A model generated the notes under the pieces. That model had not been told where the DNA came from. It searched no databases and was given only the letters and a program-made list of their open reading frames with translations. Positions 23,576 to 32,212 of a stretch of 64,000 nt of DNA are shown here, in pieces; positions within the stretch are counted from its first letter, which is position 1, and each line of letters begins with the position of its first letter. The stretch is taken from contig NZ_CP108513.1 in assembly GCF_035989285.1 (NCBI RefSeq), positions 3,100,001-3,164,000 of the forward strand, written 5' to 3'. This DNA comes from Streptomyces sp. NBC_01235. Lineage in GTDB: Bacteria; Actinomycetota; Actinomycetes; Streptomycetales; Streptomycetaceae. Made by a program: the position numbers and the translations under genes.

Positions 23576-24678
23576 TCCCGGTCCCCGTCGGCCTCGTCAC
23601 CGGCGCACTGCTGGGCCTGCTGGCCGTCGGGCTGGCGCTGGGCCTGCTGATCGCGGGGATCAGGGGTGTCCGGACGTACCGCAGACGCAGACACGAGCGG
23701 ATCGCGGCGCCGGTGCGCGCGCTGCTGCTGGAACTGCTGTGCGCCCCGGCCGACGAGCAGAGCGAGCTGCTGGACCGCATCGCGCGGATCGACCGGCGGA
23801 CCTGGGCCGCGCTCGAGCCGACGGTGACCTCGATGCTGGCCAAGGTCACCGGTCGAGCGCGCGCGGCACTGGTCCTGCTGTGCGAGCGGCGCGGGTCCGC
23901 GGTGGCCGCCGCCGCCGACCTGAGCAGCCGCAGAGCGCCCCGGCGGGGGCGCGCCGCACACGTGCTGGGACAGCTCGGTCACCGGCCGGCGATCCCGGCG
24001 CTGTGCCGTCTGCTGGACGACCGTGACCAGGAGGTGCGGCTCGCGGCGGCGCGGGCCCTGGGCCGCATGGGTGATCCGGTGGCCGTACCGCGGCTTCTGG
24101 GGAGCCTGCACGGACCGCGGGCCGTCCCCCCCAAAGTGGTCACCGCGGCGCTGACGTCGCTCGGCTCCGAAGCGTGGTCCGGCGTCGCGGCGGGGCTGCG
24201 GGACCAGGTGCCCCTCGTCAGGGCGGTGGCCATCGAGGTGCTCGGGGTGACCGGCGCCCTGGCGCAGACCCCCGGGATCGTCCGGGCGCTGCGCGAGGAT
24301 CCCGACACCGAGGTCCGCATCCGGGCGGCTCGCGCACTGGGCAGGCTCGGCATGCCCGAGGGCCTCGCACCGCTGCTGGCCGCCATCGGGCCCGGCCGGC
24401 CCGGCGCCCTGCGCATTGTGGCCGCCGGGTCCCTGGGCAGTCTGGGCGCCGCCGCCGCGACGGTCCCCCTGACGAAGCTGCTCGGCGACGCCGACGCCCA
24501 TCTGGCGAACACCGCGGCGCGAGCGCTGCTGCGGTTCGGCCCGACGGGTGAGGCGGCGCTGCGTGAGACCGCGGACGGCCGCCCCGGCACACCGGCCGCC
24601 GCCCAGGCCAGGGCCGCGCTGGCGGAGCGGGCCGTCGGAGGCACCCGCCACGACGTCCTGGTCGAGGTGACCCTGTGA
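23572..24678 (+). CDS. Membrane-anchored HEAT-repeat protein
   Basis: The GTG at 23572 overlaps the receiver stop and gives 368 residues. An N-terminal membrane helix (about residues 6-28, VTGALLGLLAVGLALGLLIA) is followed by basic residues (RTYRRRRHER), so the rest is cytoplasmic. From about 120 on there are PBS-lyase-type HEAT repeats: HVLGQLGHRPAIPALCRLLD, DQEVRLAAARALGRMGDPVA, DTEVRIRAARALGRLGMPEG and RIVAAGSLGSLGAAAATVPL. HEAT arrays act as protein-binding scaffolds. Placement between receivers and a glycosyltransferase suggests a docking role. Confidence 0.85.
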   Translation: MIPVPVGLVTGALLGLLAVGLALGLLIAGIRGVRTYRRRRHERIAAPVRALLLELLCAPADEQSELLDRIARIDRRTWAALEPTVTSMLAKVTGRARAALVLLCERRGSAVAAAADLSSRRAPRRGRAAHVLGQLGHRPAIPALCRLLDDRDQEVRLAAARALGRMGDPVAVPRLLGSLHGPRAVPPKVVTAALTSLGSEAWSGVAAGLRDQVPLVRAVAIEVLGVTGALAQTPGIVRALREDPDTEVRIRAARALGRLGMPEGLAPLLAAIGPGRPGALRIVAAGSLGSLGAAAATVPLTKLLGDADAHLANTAARALLRFGPTGEAALRETADGRPGTPAAAQARAALAERAVGGTRHDVLVEVTL

Positions 24679-26168
24679 GCGCGGCGGGCGTGCAGATGTG
24701 GGACGGACTGCTGGGCACGTTGCACGGGGTGATCGCGGTGTGCGACGCCGCCGTCATCCTCTACTTCCTGGCCGTCAACACCGGCTATCTGGTGCTGATC
24801 CTCCTCGCTCTCGCGGAGCTCGTCCGAAGGATGCGCCGGGCCTCCTTCGCCGGTTACGAGGACGTCGCCGGCAGCCCCTTCACTCCGCCGATATCAGTGA
24901 TCATGCCCGCCTACAACGAGGCGGCGGGCATCACGGAGGCCGTGCGCGCCATGCTCCTGCTGCACTATCCGGTGTTCGAGGTCGTCGTCGTCGACGACGG
25001 CTCCACCGACGGCACGCTCGACGCCCTCACCCACGCGTTCGACCTCGCCGCGGTGGATCACGTCGTACCCGAGGACGTCCCCGTGCGGGGCGCGGTCACC
25101 TCGCTGCACCTGCCCGCGGGAGGTCCAGTGCCGCTGGTGGTGGCCCGCAAGGCCAACGGGGGCAAGGCCGACGCGCTCAACGTCGGGATCAACCTGGCGC
25201 GCTATCCGCTGCTTTGCATGGTGGACGCCGACTCCATCCTCGACTCCCAGGCCCTGCTGGCCGTGGCCAAGCCGTTCAGCGACGACCCGCTGCGCGTGGT
25301 GGCCAGCGGTGGTGTGGTCGGCATCGCCAACGGCTGCACCGTGGAGGCCGGACGCGTGGTCGAGGCGCACACCCCCACGGACCTGCTCGGACGTGCGCAG
25401 GTCGTCGAGTATCTGCGCGGCTTCTTCCTCGGCCGTACCGGATGGTCCAAGGTCGGCGGACTGCTGATCATCGCCGGCGCCTTCGGCCTGTTCCGGCGGG
25501 ACGCGGTGGTGGCGGTGGGCGGCATGGACCCGGACTGCATCGGCGAGGACGCCGAACTCGTCGTCCGCCTCCACCGGCACCTGCGGGAGCGGGGCCGCCG
25601 CCACGGCGACTACCGCATCGTCTTCGTCACCGAGCCGATCTCCTGGAGTGAGGCCCCCTCGGGGCTCCGCGTCCTGGGGCGCCAGCGGCGGCGGTGGCAT
25701 CGCGGTCTGACGGAGATCCTGCTCAAGCACCGCCGCATGATCGGCAACCCGCGTTACGGCCGCGTCGGTCTGCTGGCCCTGCCGTTCTACGTGCTCTTCG
25801 AGCTGCTGGCCCCGCTGGTGGAACTGGCCGGACTCGTTCTGGTGCCCCTGGGCGTGCTGATCGGCGCGGTCGACGTGGAGTTCCTGTGGCGTTTCCTGCT
25901 CGCCGCCTACGCCTACGCGATGGTGGTCAGCCTGGTGTCGGTCGCCGTCGAGGAGTACGCCTACCACCGCTTCTCCCGGTGGCGGGACCTGTGGGGTGCG
26001 TTCGTGGGCGTGGTCGTCGAGAACATCGGCTACCGCCAGTTCACGGCATGGTGGCGACTGCGCGGCCTGTGGGACGCGCTGCACCGGTCCCCGCAGGTGT
26101 GGGGTGCGATGACCCGCAGCGGATTCGGCCCGAGCGAGCGGGTCGGGCAGGGCGGGAACCGCCCATGA
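24675..26168 (+). CDS. Processive family-2 glycosyltransferase (membrane polysaccharide synthase)
   Basis: The 497-residue protein starts at a GTG overlapping the previous stop. It has an N-terminal membrane helix (about 20-45), then a GT-A domain: ISVIMPAYNEAAGITEAVRA, VVVVDDGSTDGT, the ANGGKADALNVGI substrate loop, D184-x-D186 in CMVDADSIL, E291-D292 in CIGEDAEL, and Q337-RRRW341. D, DxD, ED and QxxRW are the marks of processive synthases such as BcsA, HasA and PgaC. At least three membrane segments follow (about 365-460). It lacks a PilZ domain. A beta-linked surface polymer is the likely product, but sugar and linkage cannot be told. Confidence 0.88.
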   Translation: MSAAGVQMWDGLLGTLHGVIAVCDAAVILYFLAVNTGYLVLILLALAELVRRMRRASFAGYEDVAGSPFTPPISVIMPAYNEAAGITEAVRAMLLLHYPVFEVVVVDDGSTDGTLDALTHAFDLAAVDHVVPEDVPVRGAVTSLHLPAGGPVPLVVARKANGGKADALNVGINLARYPLLCMVDADSILDSQALLAVAKPFSDDPLRVVASGGVVGIANGCTVEAGRVVEAHTPTDLLGRAQVVEYLRGFFLGRTGWSKVGGLLIIAGAFGLFRRDAVVAVGGMDPDCIGEDAELVVRLHRHLRERGRRHGDYRIVFVTEPISWSEAPSGLRVLGRQRRRWHRGLTEILLKHRRMIGNPRYGRVGLLALPFYVLFELLAPLVELAGLVLVPLGVLIGAVDVEFLWRFLLAAYAYAMVVSLVSVAVEEYAYHRFSRWRDLWGAFVGVVVENIGYRQFTAWWRLRGLWDALHRSPQVWGAMTRSGFGPSERVGQGGNRP

Positions 26169-28252
26169 GGATCACCGGCGACCGCGTGGCAGGCCGGCTG
26201 ACCGGGGCCTTCGGCCTGCTGATCGCTCTGCTTCTGCTTCTGGGGGCGGGGGCCCTGACCGCGGCCCTGGTGGTGGACCGGATCCATGACGAGGTCGTCA
26301 CGCAACTGGAGCCGGTCGCCTGGGACAACCTGCGGGTGCGTGAACAGGCCACCCGGATGCACCGGGCCGTGCGCACCCATCTGCTCACCGGCCGCCCGGC
26401 GGAGCTGAACGCCTATCGCCAGGCGCGCGACGAGCCTTTCGCCACCCTGGCCGCGGCCGGGCGGGACGCCACCGACGCGACCCGGCGGAATCTCGCGACG
26501 CAGGACCGGCAGCTGCGCGACTACGTCCGTACAGCCGACGAGCAGGCGAAGGCCGCACGCGGCAGCGCTCCGGCGGCGGTGCTGACCGAGGAGGCCGCCA
26601 GGCGGTTCGCGGCCTTCGACGCCACCAACAGACGGCTCGACTCGCAGCTCACCGGAGCCATCGAGCGTGACGAGGACCGGGCCGACGCCGTCCTCGGAGG
26701 CAGCATCGTGGGCATCGGCGTCCTGCTGGCGGCAGGCGGGACCATGGCCGTCTTCGCGGCGGTGCACACCACGCGTGCCCTGACCCGGCCGCTGCAGAGC
26801 ACCGCCCGGACCCTGGACCGGCTCGCCTCGGGCGACCACGCGGCGCGGGCGGAGGAGAAGGGACCGGAGGAGATCAGAGCGTTGGCGCGGTCGCTGAACG
26901 CGCTCGCCGACGAGAGCGACCGGCTGCGGGCGATCGAACAGGAGCGCACCAGACTGGCACGGACCGCACGGACCGTCGGTGTCCGCATCCGGGAGCACCT
27001 CAGTGTCGAGGAGCTCCTCGACACGGCCTGCGCCGGTATCGGTGAGGGGCTGGAGGCCGAACATGCCTTCGTCCTGGTCACCGAGGAGGACAGCCCTGTC
27101 GTACGCACGGCACGCGCCTGGAGTTCCGAGGCGGGGCTGCTCCCCCCTGAGGAGCAGCCGATCCCGCCCGTTCCCCTCGAAGTGGTGCTCGAGCACCACC
27201 GGCGGGGAACGGCCTGGTGCCACAACGATCTGCCCGCCGTGCTGGCCGAGGGAGCACCGCTGCCGGGGGCTCCGGGCTCCTTCGGCGAGGCCGGTCTGCC
27301 ACTGGACGCCCGGGCGGCGGCCGAGAAGCTGGGCATGGTGGGTGTTCTCGTCGTCCCGGTCGGCGTCGGCGACGAACCGTTCGGCGCCCTCTTCCTCGCG
27401 CGCGGCCGGCGGGATCGTCCGTGGCGGCCGGTGGAGATCGAGATCGCCGAGTCCATGGCCGCCGGAGTCGGCCGCGCGCTGCACAACGCGCTGCTCTACG
27501 AGAGGGAAACACACCTGGTCGAGAAGCTGCGCGCTTTGGACAAGGCCAAGAGCGACTTCCTGTCCACCGTCTCCCATGAGCTGCGCACTCCGCTGACCAG
27601 CATCGTGGGGTACATCGAGTTGCTGAAGGACGAGGAGACCGGGCCTCTCACCTCTCCGCAGCGGCGCATGCTGGACGTCGTCGACCGCAACGCCAACCGG
27701 CTTCGGGCGCTCATCGAGGACCTGCTGACCCTGTCGCGCATCGAGTCGGGGGCGTTCAGCTCCAGGAAGGAGCCGGTCGACCTGGTCCGGCTGGTGGCGT
27801 CGGCGACCGACGCCGTCCGGCCGGCCGCCGAGGCTGCCTCCATCACCCTGGAGACGCACTGCCCGTCCCAACCTCTGGTGCTGGAGGCGGACAGCGACCA
27901 GCTGGACCGGGTCCTGATGAACCTGTTGTCCAATGCGGTGAAGTTCACCCCGAAGGGCGGGAAGGTCGCCGTCCGCGCCGACGCCTGGGACGGTGAGGCT
28001 GTGCTGAGCGTCAGCGACACCGGCATCGGCATCCCCGCGGAGGAGCAGGAGAGGCTCTTCCAACGGTTCTTCCGCGCCTCGAACGCCACAGACGCGGCCA
28101 TTCCGGGCACCGGTCTGGGGTTGACGATCGTCCGCACCATCGTCGCGAACCACGGGGGCGTGATGGAGGTGGACTCCGAGGAGAACCGCGGCACGACCTT
28201 CACCGCCCGGCTGCCGATCGTCGCTGCGGACGAGACGGCCTCCTCGTCCTGA
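26165..28252 (+). CDS. Membrane sensor histidine kinase with HAMP and GAF domains
   Basis: The ATG at 26165 overlaps the glycosyltransferase stop (ATGA); 695 residues. Order: membrane helix (about 11-36), an extracytoplasmic four-helix-bundle sensor (37-180) like CHASE3/MCP types, second helix (about 180-205), HAMP (205-258), a GAF-like domain (275-440), then HisKA with H471 in TVSHELRTPLTSIVGY and HATPase with N590 in LLSNAVKF, DTGIGIP and GTGLGLTIV. It has no receiver of its own, so the two upstream receivers are the obvious partners. The signal is unknown; the outside helical bundle suggests an envelope stimulus, and the GAF a cytoplasmic one. Confidence 0.92.
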   Translation: MRITGDRVAGRLTGAFGLLIALLLLLGAGALTAALVVDRIHDEVVTQLEPVAWDNLRVREQATRMHRAVRTHLLTGRPAELNAYRQARDEPFATLAAAGRDATDATRRNLATQDRQLRDYVRTADEQAKAARGSAPAAVLTEEAARRFAAFDATNRRLDSQLTGAIERDEDRADAVLGGSIVGIGVLLAAGGTMAVFAAVHTTRALTRPLQSTARTLDRLASGDHAARAEEKGPEEIRALARSLNALADESDRLRAIEQERTRLARTARTVGVRIREHLSVEELLDTACAGIGEGLEAEHAFVLVTEEDSPVVRTARAWSSEAGLLPPEEQPIPPVPLEVVLEHHRRGTAWCHNDLPAVLAEGAPLPGAPGSFGEAGLPLDARAAAEKLGMVGVLVVPVGVGDEPFGALFLARGRRDRPWRPVEIEIAESMAAGVGRALHNALLYERETHLVEKLRALDKAKSDFLSTVSHELRTPLTSIVGYIELLKDEETGPLTSPQRRMLDVVDRNANRLRALIEDLLTLSRIESGAFSSRKEPVDLVRLVASATDAVRPAAEAASITLETHCPSQPLVLEADSDQLDRVLMNLLSNAVKFTPKGGKVAVRADAWDGEAVLSVSDTGIGIPAEEQERLFQRFFRASNATDAAIPGTGLGLTIVRTIVANHGGVMEVDSEENRGTTFTARLPIVAADETASSS

Positions 28253-28275
28253 GTCACACCCGCCGTGCGGGCGGC

Positions 28276-29217
28276 TCAGACGGTGTCCTGGAAGGTCACC
28301 CCCTGTGACCGGTAGTCGGCGACGGCGGTCTGCACGGCGGCCGGGGTGAGCACCTGGTCCTGGACGAAGTACACGTAGTCCACCTTCTGCTCGTAGGCTC
28401 GCGTCTTCCGGCTGTTGATCCCCAGCAGGTCGATCAGCCAGTGGTTGAAGCGGATGCTCATGGTCGACTCGGGAACGTAGGGCTCGCCGTGCGTGGCGAA
28501 GAGCCGGCCGTCGATGTAGTAGGTGATGGTGCCGCTGTCGACGGTGACGACCAGGTCGTGCCAGTCGTTGAAGCTCGCGCGCTCCTGGGTGGAGACGTTC
28601 TCCTCCTGGGGCGGGTTCTCCGAATACGTCTCCCAGGACGTGGCGAGCAGCGCGCTGGAGGGGATGCCCCATCCGCCGTTGGGCAGGTACTCGAAGTCGA
28701 GCTCGCTGTAGGCCGGGTCCAGTGGATGGTCGAGCGGCGAGATGGTGAAGAACGTCTGCACCATGTGGTCGCCGTCGGGCCCGATGGTGGGGACGTCGCT
28801 GAAGCGGACGCGTGCCGCGTAGGTGCCGTACAGGAACTTGCGCTGCTGGTAGATCTCGGTGTGCTCGGTGCCGGCCGCCGTGCCGTTGGTGCCGGAGCGC
28901 ATCGTGATGACGGAGTTGCCGGAGGCGGTGGCGAAGGTGATGTTCTGCGGCTTCCATGTGGCGCCGGACACACCGGGCCCGCCCTGGCCGGAGCGCAGGG
29001 TCCAGCCGTGCTGGGTGAGCTGCTGATCCGTGGAGGAGAGGTAGTTGAAGTCGTCGAACAGCGCCGGACCGACGACGGCCCGCGCGGACCGGGCTCGCTG
29101 GTGGTCGGCGGCGGCGCTCGCCGGGCCGGGAAGGGCGGCGAGGGCCGCGCACATCATCGCGGAGGCGACGAGTCCGGCAGCGGCCCTCGTCCGGGAGAGC
29201 AAGGCGCGTCTGGTCAT
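28276..29217 (-). CDS. Secreted GH16-like glycoside hydrolase (beta-glucanase fold)
   Basis: The 313-residue protein has a Sec signal (MTRRALLSRTRAAAGLVASA, cleavage near ASAAA). The mature part is a concanavalin-like jelly roll with TWKPQNITFA, YGTYAARVRFSD and the GH16 active-site motif E172-L-D-F-E176 in YSELDFEYLPNGGW, giving nucleophile and acid/base. WHDLVVTVDSGTITYYIDG follows. GH16 enzymes cut beta-1,3/1,4-glucans, galactans or related polymers. It is convergent with the kinase gene, 23 bp apart. It could trim the polymer made by the adjacent glycosyltransferase or digest external glucan; both are inferences. Confidence 0.82.
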   Translation of the reverse strand: MTRRALLSRTRAAAGLVASAMMCAALAALPGPASAAADHQRARSARAVVGPALFDDFNYLSSTDQQLTQHGWTLRSGQGGPGVSGATWKPQNITFATASGNSVITMRSGTNGTAAGTEHTEIYQQRKFLYGTYAARVRFSDVPTIGPDGDHMVQTFFTISPLDHPLDPAYSELDFEYLPNGGWGIPSSALLATSWETYSENPPQEENVSTQERASFNDWHDLVVTVDSGTITYYIDGRLFATHGEPYVPESTMSIRFNHWLIDLLGINSRKTRAYEQKVDYVYFVQDQVLTPAAVQTAVADYRSQGVTFQDTV

Positions 29218-29429
29218 GTCTCAACTGCCTTTCTGCGGAAGGGAGAAGGCGTCCGCCGACCCGCCTTGGACGGGCCATCGCCAGTGAAGCACCGCCGGGT
29301 GGGCGGTATGGGAGGGATGCTGCCGGTTCACCCGAACGGACCGTGCGGGGCGGGAGCCGTGGGCCGCCCGTGAGGAGCGCCGCACCGGGGGACGGGCTAC
29401 CCGCCGGTCACGGGCGGTGGGCGCGTACC

Positions 29430-29435
29430 TAGACT
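29430..29435 (+). promoter_or_regulatory. -10 element TAGACT of a leaderless ABC transporter mRNA
   Basis: TAGACT lies 7 nt before the ATG at 29443 and there is no Shine-Dalgarno, so transcription probably starts at the ATG itself. No strong -35 is visible. The rest of 29218-29429 shows only GC-rich sequence. Confidence 0.5.
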
Positions 29436-29442
29436 CGGGGCC

Positions 29443-30366
29443 ATGCGAACTGAGCCTGTCGTCCGAGTTCAGGCCCTGGTGAAGCGGTACGGGACGAAGA
29501 CGGCGGTGGACGGCCTCGACCTGACGGCCCGGCCGGGCGTCACCGCCGTCCTCGGACCCAACGGCGCCGGCAAGACGACCACGATCGAGACCTGCGAGGG
29601 GTACCGCAAGCCGGACTCCGGCACCGTGCGCGTCCTCGGCCTCGACCCGGTGAGACAGGCCTCCGACCTGCGCCCCCGGATCGGCGTGATGCTCCAGTCG
29701 GGGGGTGTGTACTCCGGTGCGCGGGCCGACGAGATGCTCCGGCACGTGGCCAAGCTGCACGCGCACCCGCTGGACGTCGACGCCCTCGTCGAGCGCCTCG
29801 GCCTCGGCTCCTGCGGCCGGACGACCTACCGGCGCCTCTCCGGCGGCCAGCAGCAGCGCCTCGCGCTGGCGATGGCCGTCGTCGGCCGCCCGGAGCTGGT
29901 GTTCCTGGACGAGCCGACGGCCGGCCTCGACCCGCAGGCCCGCCGCGCCACCTGGGACCTCGTCCGGGACCTGTGCGCGGACGGCGTCTCGGTCATCCTG
30001 ACCACCCACCACATGGACGAGGCCGAGCAGCTCTGCGACGACGTCGCGATCATCGACGCGGGCCGGGTCATCGCCCAGGGCTCCCCCGAGGAGCTGTGCC
30101 GAGGCGGCGCCGAGAACACCCTGCGCTTCACCGGCCGCCCCGGTCTCGACGTGGGCTCCCTGCTCAAGGCCCTGCCCGCCGACAGCTCCGCCGCCGAGCT
30201 GACCCCGGGCTCCTACCGGGTCATGGGCAAGGTCGACCCGCAACTGCTGGCGACGGTCACGTCGTGGTGCGCCCAGCACGGGGTGATGCCGGACCGCATC
30301 TCGGTGGAGCGGCACACCCTGGAGGACGTCTTCCTGGAACTCACCGGCAAGGAGCTGCGCTCGTGA
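29443..30366 (+). CDS. ABC-2 type exporter, ATP-binding protein (DrrA-like)
   Basis: The 307-residue ATPase has Walker A GPNGAGKTTT (about residues 40-49), the signature LSGGQQQRLALAM, Walker B LVFLDEPTAGLDPQ and the H-loop ILTTHHMDEAEQL. A C-terminal extension of about 80 residues is typical of DrrA-type exporters. It overlaps the permease gene by 4 nt (GTGA). The pair directly precedes ctaA, a conserved arrangement in Streptomyces as I recall, but a link to heme A biosynthesis is unproved. The substrate is unknown. Confidence 0.92.
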   Translation: MRTEPVVRVQALVKRYGTKTAVDGLDLTARPGVTAVLGPNGAGKTTTIETCEGYRKPDSGTVRVLGLDPVRQASDLRPRIGVMLQSGGVYSGARADEMLRHVAKLHAHPLDVDALVERLGLGSCGRTTYRRLSGGQQQRLALAMAVVGRPELVFLDEPTAGLDPQARRATWDLVRDLCADGVSVILTTHHMDEAEQLCDDVAIIDAGRVIAQGSPEELCRGGAENTLRFTGRPGLDVGSLLKALPADSSAAELTPGSYRVMGKVDPQLLATVTSWCAQHGVMPDRISVERHTLEDVFLELTGKELRS

Positions 30367-31133
30367 CCGCCACCGGCACCTACACGCCGAACCCCGGGGC
30401 CGCCCCCCTCCCCCGCATGATCGGGACCCAGGCTGCGCTGGAGACGAAGATGCTTCTGCGCAACGGCGAGCAGCTGCTGCTCACCGTCGTGATCCCGACC
30501 CTCCTGCTGGTCCTGTTCGGCAGCGTGGACATCGTCGACACCGGTGCGGGCGAGGCCGTGGACTTCCTCACCCCCGGCATCCTCGCGCTCGCCGTGATGT
30601 CGACGGCCTTCACCGGCCAGGCCATCGCCACCGGCTTCGAACGCCGCTACGGCGTCCTGAAGCGGCTCGCCTCCTCCCCCCTCCCCCGCTGGGGCCTGAT
30701 GACGGCGAAGACGCTGTCGGTCCTGGTCACGGAGGTCCTCCAGGTGATCCTGCTGACGGTGATCGCCTTCGCGCTGGGCTGGAACCCGCACGGGAACCCC
30801 GTGGCCGTCCTGCTGCTCCTGGTCCTCGGCACGGCCGCCTTCTCGGGCCTAGGCCTGCTGATGGCGGGCACCCTGAAGGCGGAGGCGACGCTGGCCGCGG
30901 CCAACCTGGTCTTCCTGCTGCTGCTGATGGGCGGCGGGGTGATCGTCCCGCTCGACAAGTTCCCGCCCGCCGCCCAGGACGTCCTCGGCCTGCTGCCCAT
31001 CACGGCGCTCTCGGACGGCCTGCGGGACGTCCTCCAGCACGGCGCGGGCATGCCCTGGGCCGACCTGGGGATCCTGGCCCTCTGGGCGGTCGTCGGGCTC
31101 GCCGCGGCCGGCCGGTTCTTCCGCTGGGAGTGA
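30363..31133 (+). CDS. ABC-2 type exporter, membrane permease
   Basis: The GTG at 30363 gives 256 residues with six predicted membrane helices. The ABC2_membrane pattern is visible: LLLTVVIPTLLLVLFGS, DFLTPGILALAVMSTAFTGQ, FERRYGVLKRLASSPLPRWG and GGGVIVPLDKFPPAAQDVLG. It partners the upstream ATPase, to which it is translationally coupled. It ends 65 bp before ctaA. The transported compound is unknown. Confidence 0.92.
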   Translation: MTATGTYTPNPGAAPLPRMIGTQAALETKMLLRNGEQLLLTVVIPTLLLVLFGSVDIVDTGAGEAVDFLTPGILALAVMSTAFTGQAIATGFERRYGVLKRLASSPLPRWGLMTAKTLSVLVTEVLQVILLTVIAFALGWNPHGNPVAVLLLLVLGTAAFSGLGLLMAGTLKAEATLAAANLVFLLLLMGGGVIVPLDKFPPAAQDVLGLLPITALSDGLRDVLQHGAGMPWADLGILALWAVVGLAAAGRFFRWE

Positions 31134-31197
31134 GCGCGCGGGGGACACGGGGGACCCTCGTGAAAGCGTGCACAAGCGGCCGCCTACGATGGGACGC

Positions 31198-32199
31198 GTG
31201 CCAAACGTGACCCGTGCCGACGCCGTAGCCGCCGTGCGCAACCCCCTCGCCTTCATCGCCGAACGCTGGACCCCCACCCCCCGGACGGTTCAGCGGGCGG
31301 CCCTGTTCGCGCTCGTGATGTCGGTGGTCATCGTGGTCACCGGCGGTGCCGTCCGGCTCACGGGCTCCGGCCTGGGCTGCCCGACCTGGCCCAAGTGCAC
31401 CGCCGACTCGCTCACCGCGACCAGCGCGATGGGCTTCCACGGCGCCATCGAGTTCGGCAACCGCATGCTGACGTACGTGCTGTGCGCGGCCGTCGGCTGG
31501 GCGATCATCGCCGCGCGCTCCGAGAAGCCCTACCGCCGGAGCCTGACCCGGCTGGGCTGGGCGCAGTTCTGGCTCGTGATGGGCAACGCGGTCCTCGGCG
31601 GCATCGTGGTGCTCGTCGGACTCAACCCGTACACGGTCGCGGCGCACTTCCTGCTGGCCTCGGCGCTCACCGCCGTCGCCACGCTGATGTGGCAGCGCAC
31701 CCGGGAGGGTGACGGGGCGCCCCAGCCGCTGGTCGGCAGGTCCGTGCAGCAGCTGGTGTGGTTCCTGGTCGCCGCCTCGGCGCTGCTGATCGCCGTCGGC
31801 ACGGTGGTCACCGGCTCCGGTCCGCACGCGGGTGACTCCAGCGAGGTCGAGCGGATGCCGCTGGACTGGGAGACGGTGAGCAAGCTGCACGCCGTGCTCG
31901 CCTGGATCGTCGTGACGCTGACCTTCGCCCTGTGGTTCGTCCTGAAGGCGGTCGACTCCCCCAAGGGCCCGCTGGACCGCGTCCGGGACCTGTTCCTGGT
32001 TCTCCTCGCCCAGGGCGTCATCGGCTACGTCCAGTACTTCACGGACCTCCCCGAGGCCCTGGTCGGCGTCCACATGCTCGGGTCCTGCCTGGTGTGGATC
32101 GCGGTGCTGCGCGTGCTGCTGGCGCTGCGCGAGCGCACCGACACGACGATCGGCCTGCCTGCCCCGGCGGCGGAGGCGACGGCCGACACACGCGCGTGA
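31198..32199 (+). CDS. ctaA: Heme A synthase (COX15/CtaA)
   Basis: CtaA oxidises the C8 methyl of heme O to give heme A for the aa3 cytochrome oxidase. The GTG at 31198 (VPNVTRADAVAAVRNPLAFI) is preferred: TACGAT at 31185-31190 lies 7 nt upstream as a -10, so the mRNA is probably leaderless; an ATG at 31189 overlaps that hexamer. The 333-residue product has eight membrane helices and conserved heme-ligand regions: TGGAVRLTGSGLGCPTWPKC, HGAIEFGNRML, VAAHFLLASAL and KLHAVLAWIVV, plus HMLGSCLVW. ctaB lies 2.5 kb away on the other strand. Confidence 0.93.
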   Translation: MPNVTRADAVAAVRNPLAFIAERWTPTPRTVQRAALFALVMSVVIVVTGGAVRLTGSGLGCPTWPKCTADSLTATSAMGFHGAIEFGNRMLTYVLCAAVGWAIIAARSEKPYRRSLTRLGWAQFWLVMGNAVLGGIVVLVGLNPYTVAAHFLLASALTAVATLMWQRTREGDGAPQPLVGRSVQQLVWFLVAASALLIAVGTVVTGSGPHAGDSSEVERMPLDWETVSKLHAVLAWIVVTLTFALWFVLKAVDSPKGPLDRVRDLFLVLLAQGVIGYVQYFTDLPEALVGVHMLGSCLVWIAVLRVLLALRERTDTTIGLPAPAAEATADTRA

Positions 32200-32212
32200 G
32201 TCCGTACGTCGC

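Noticed and set aside
28253..28277. Strong terminator between the kinase and GH16 genes
   Set aside because: Only a short imperfect stem (CCCGC/GCGGG) is visible in the 23-bp gap; too weak to annotate with confidence.
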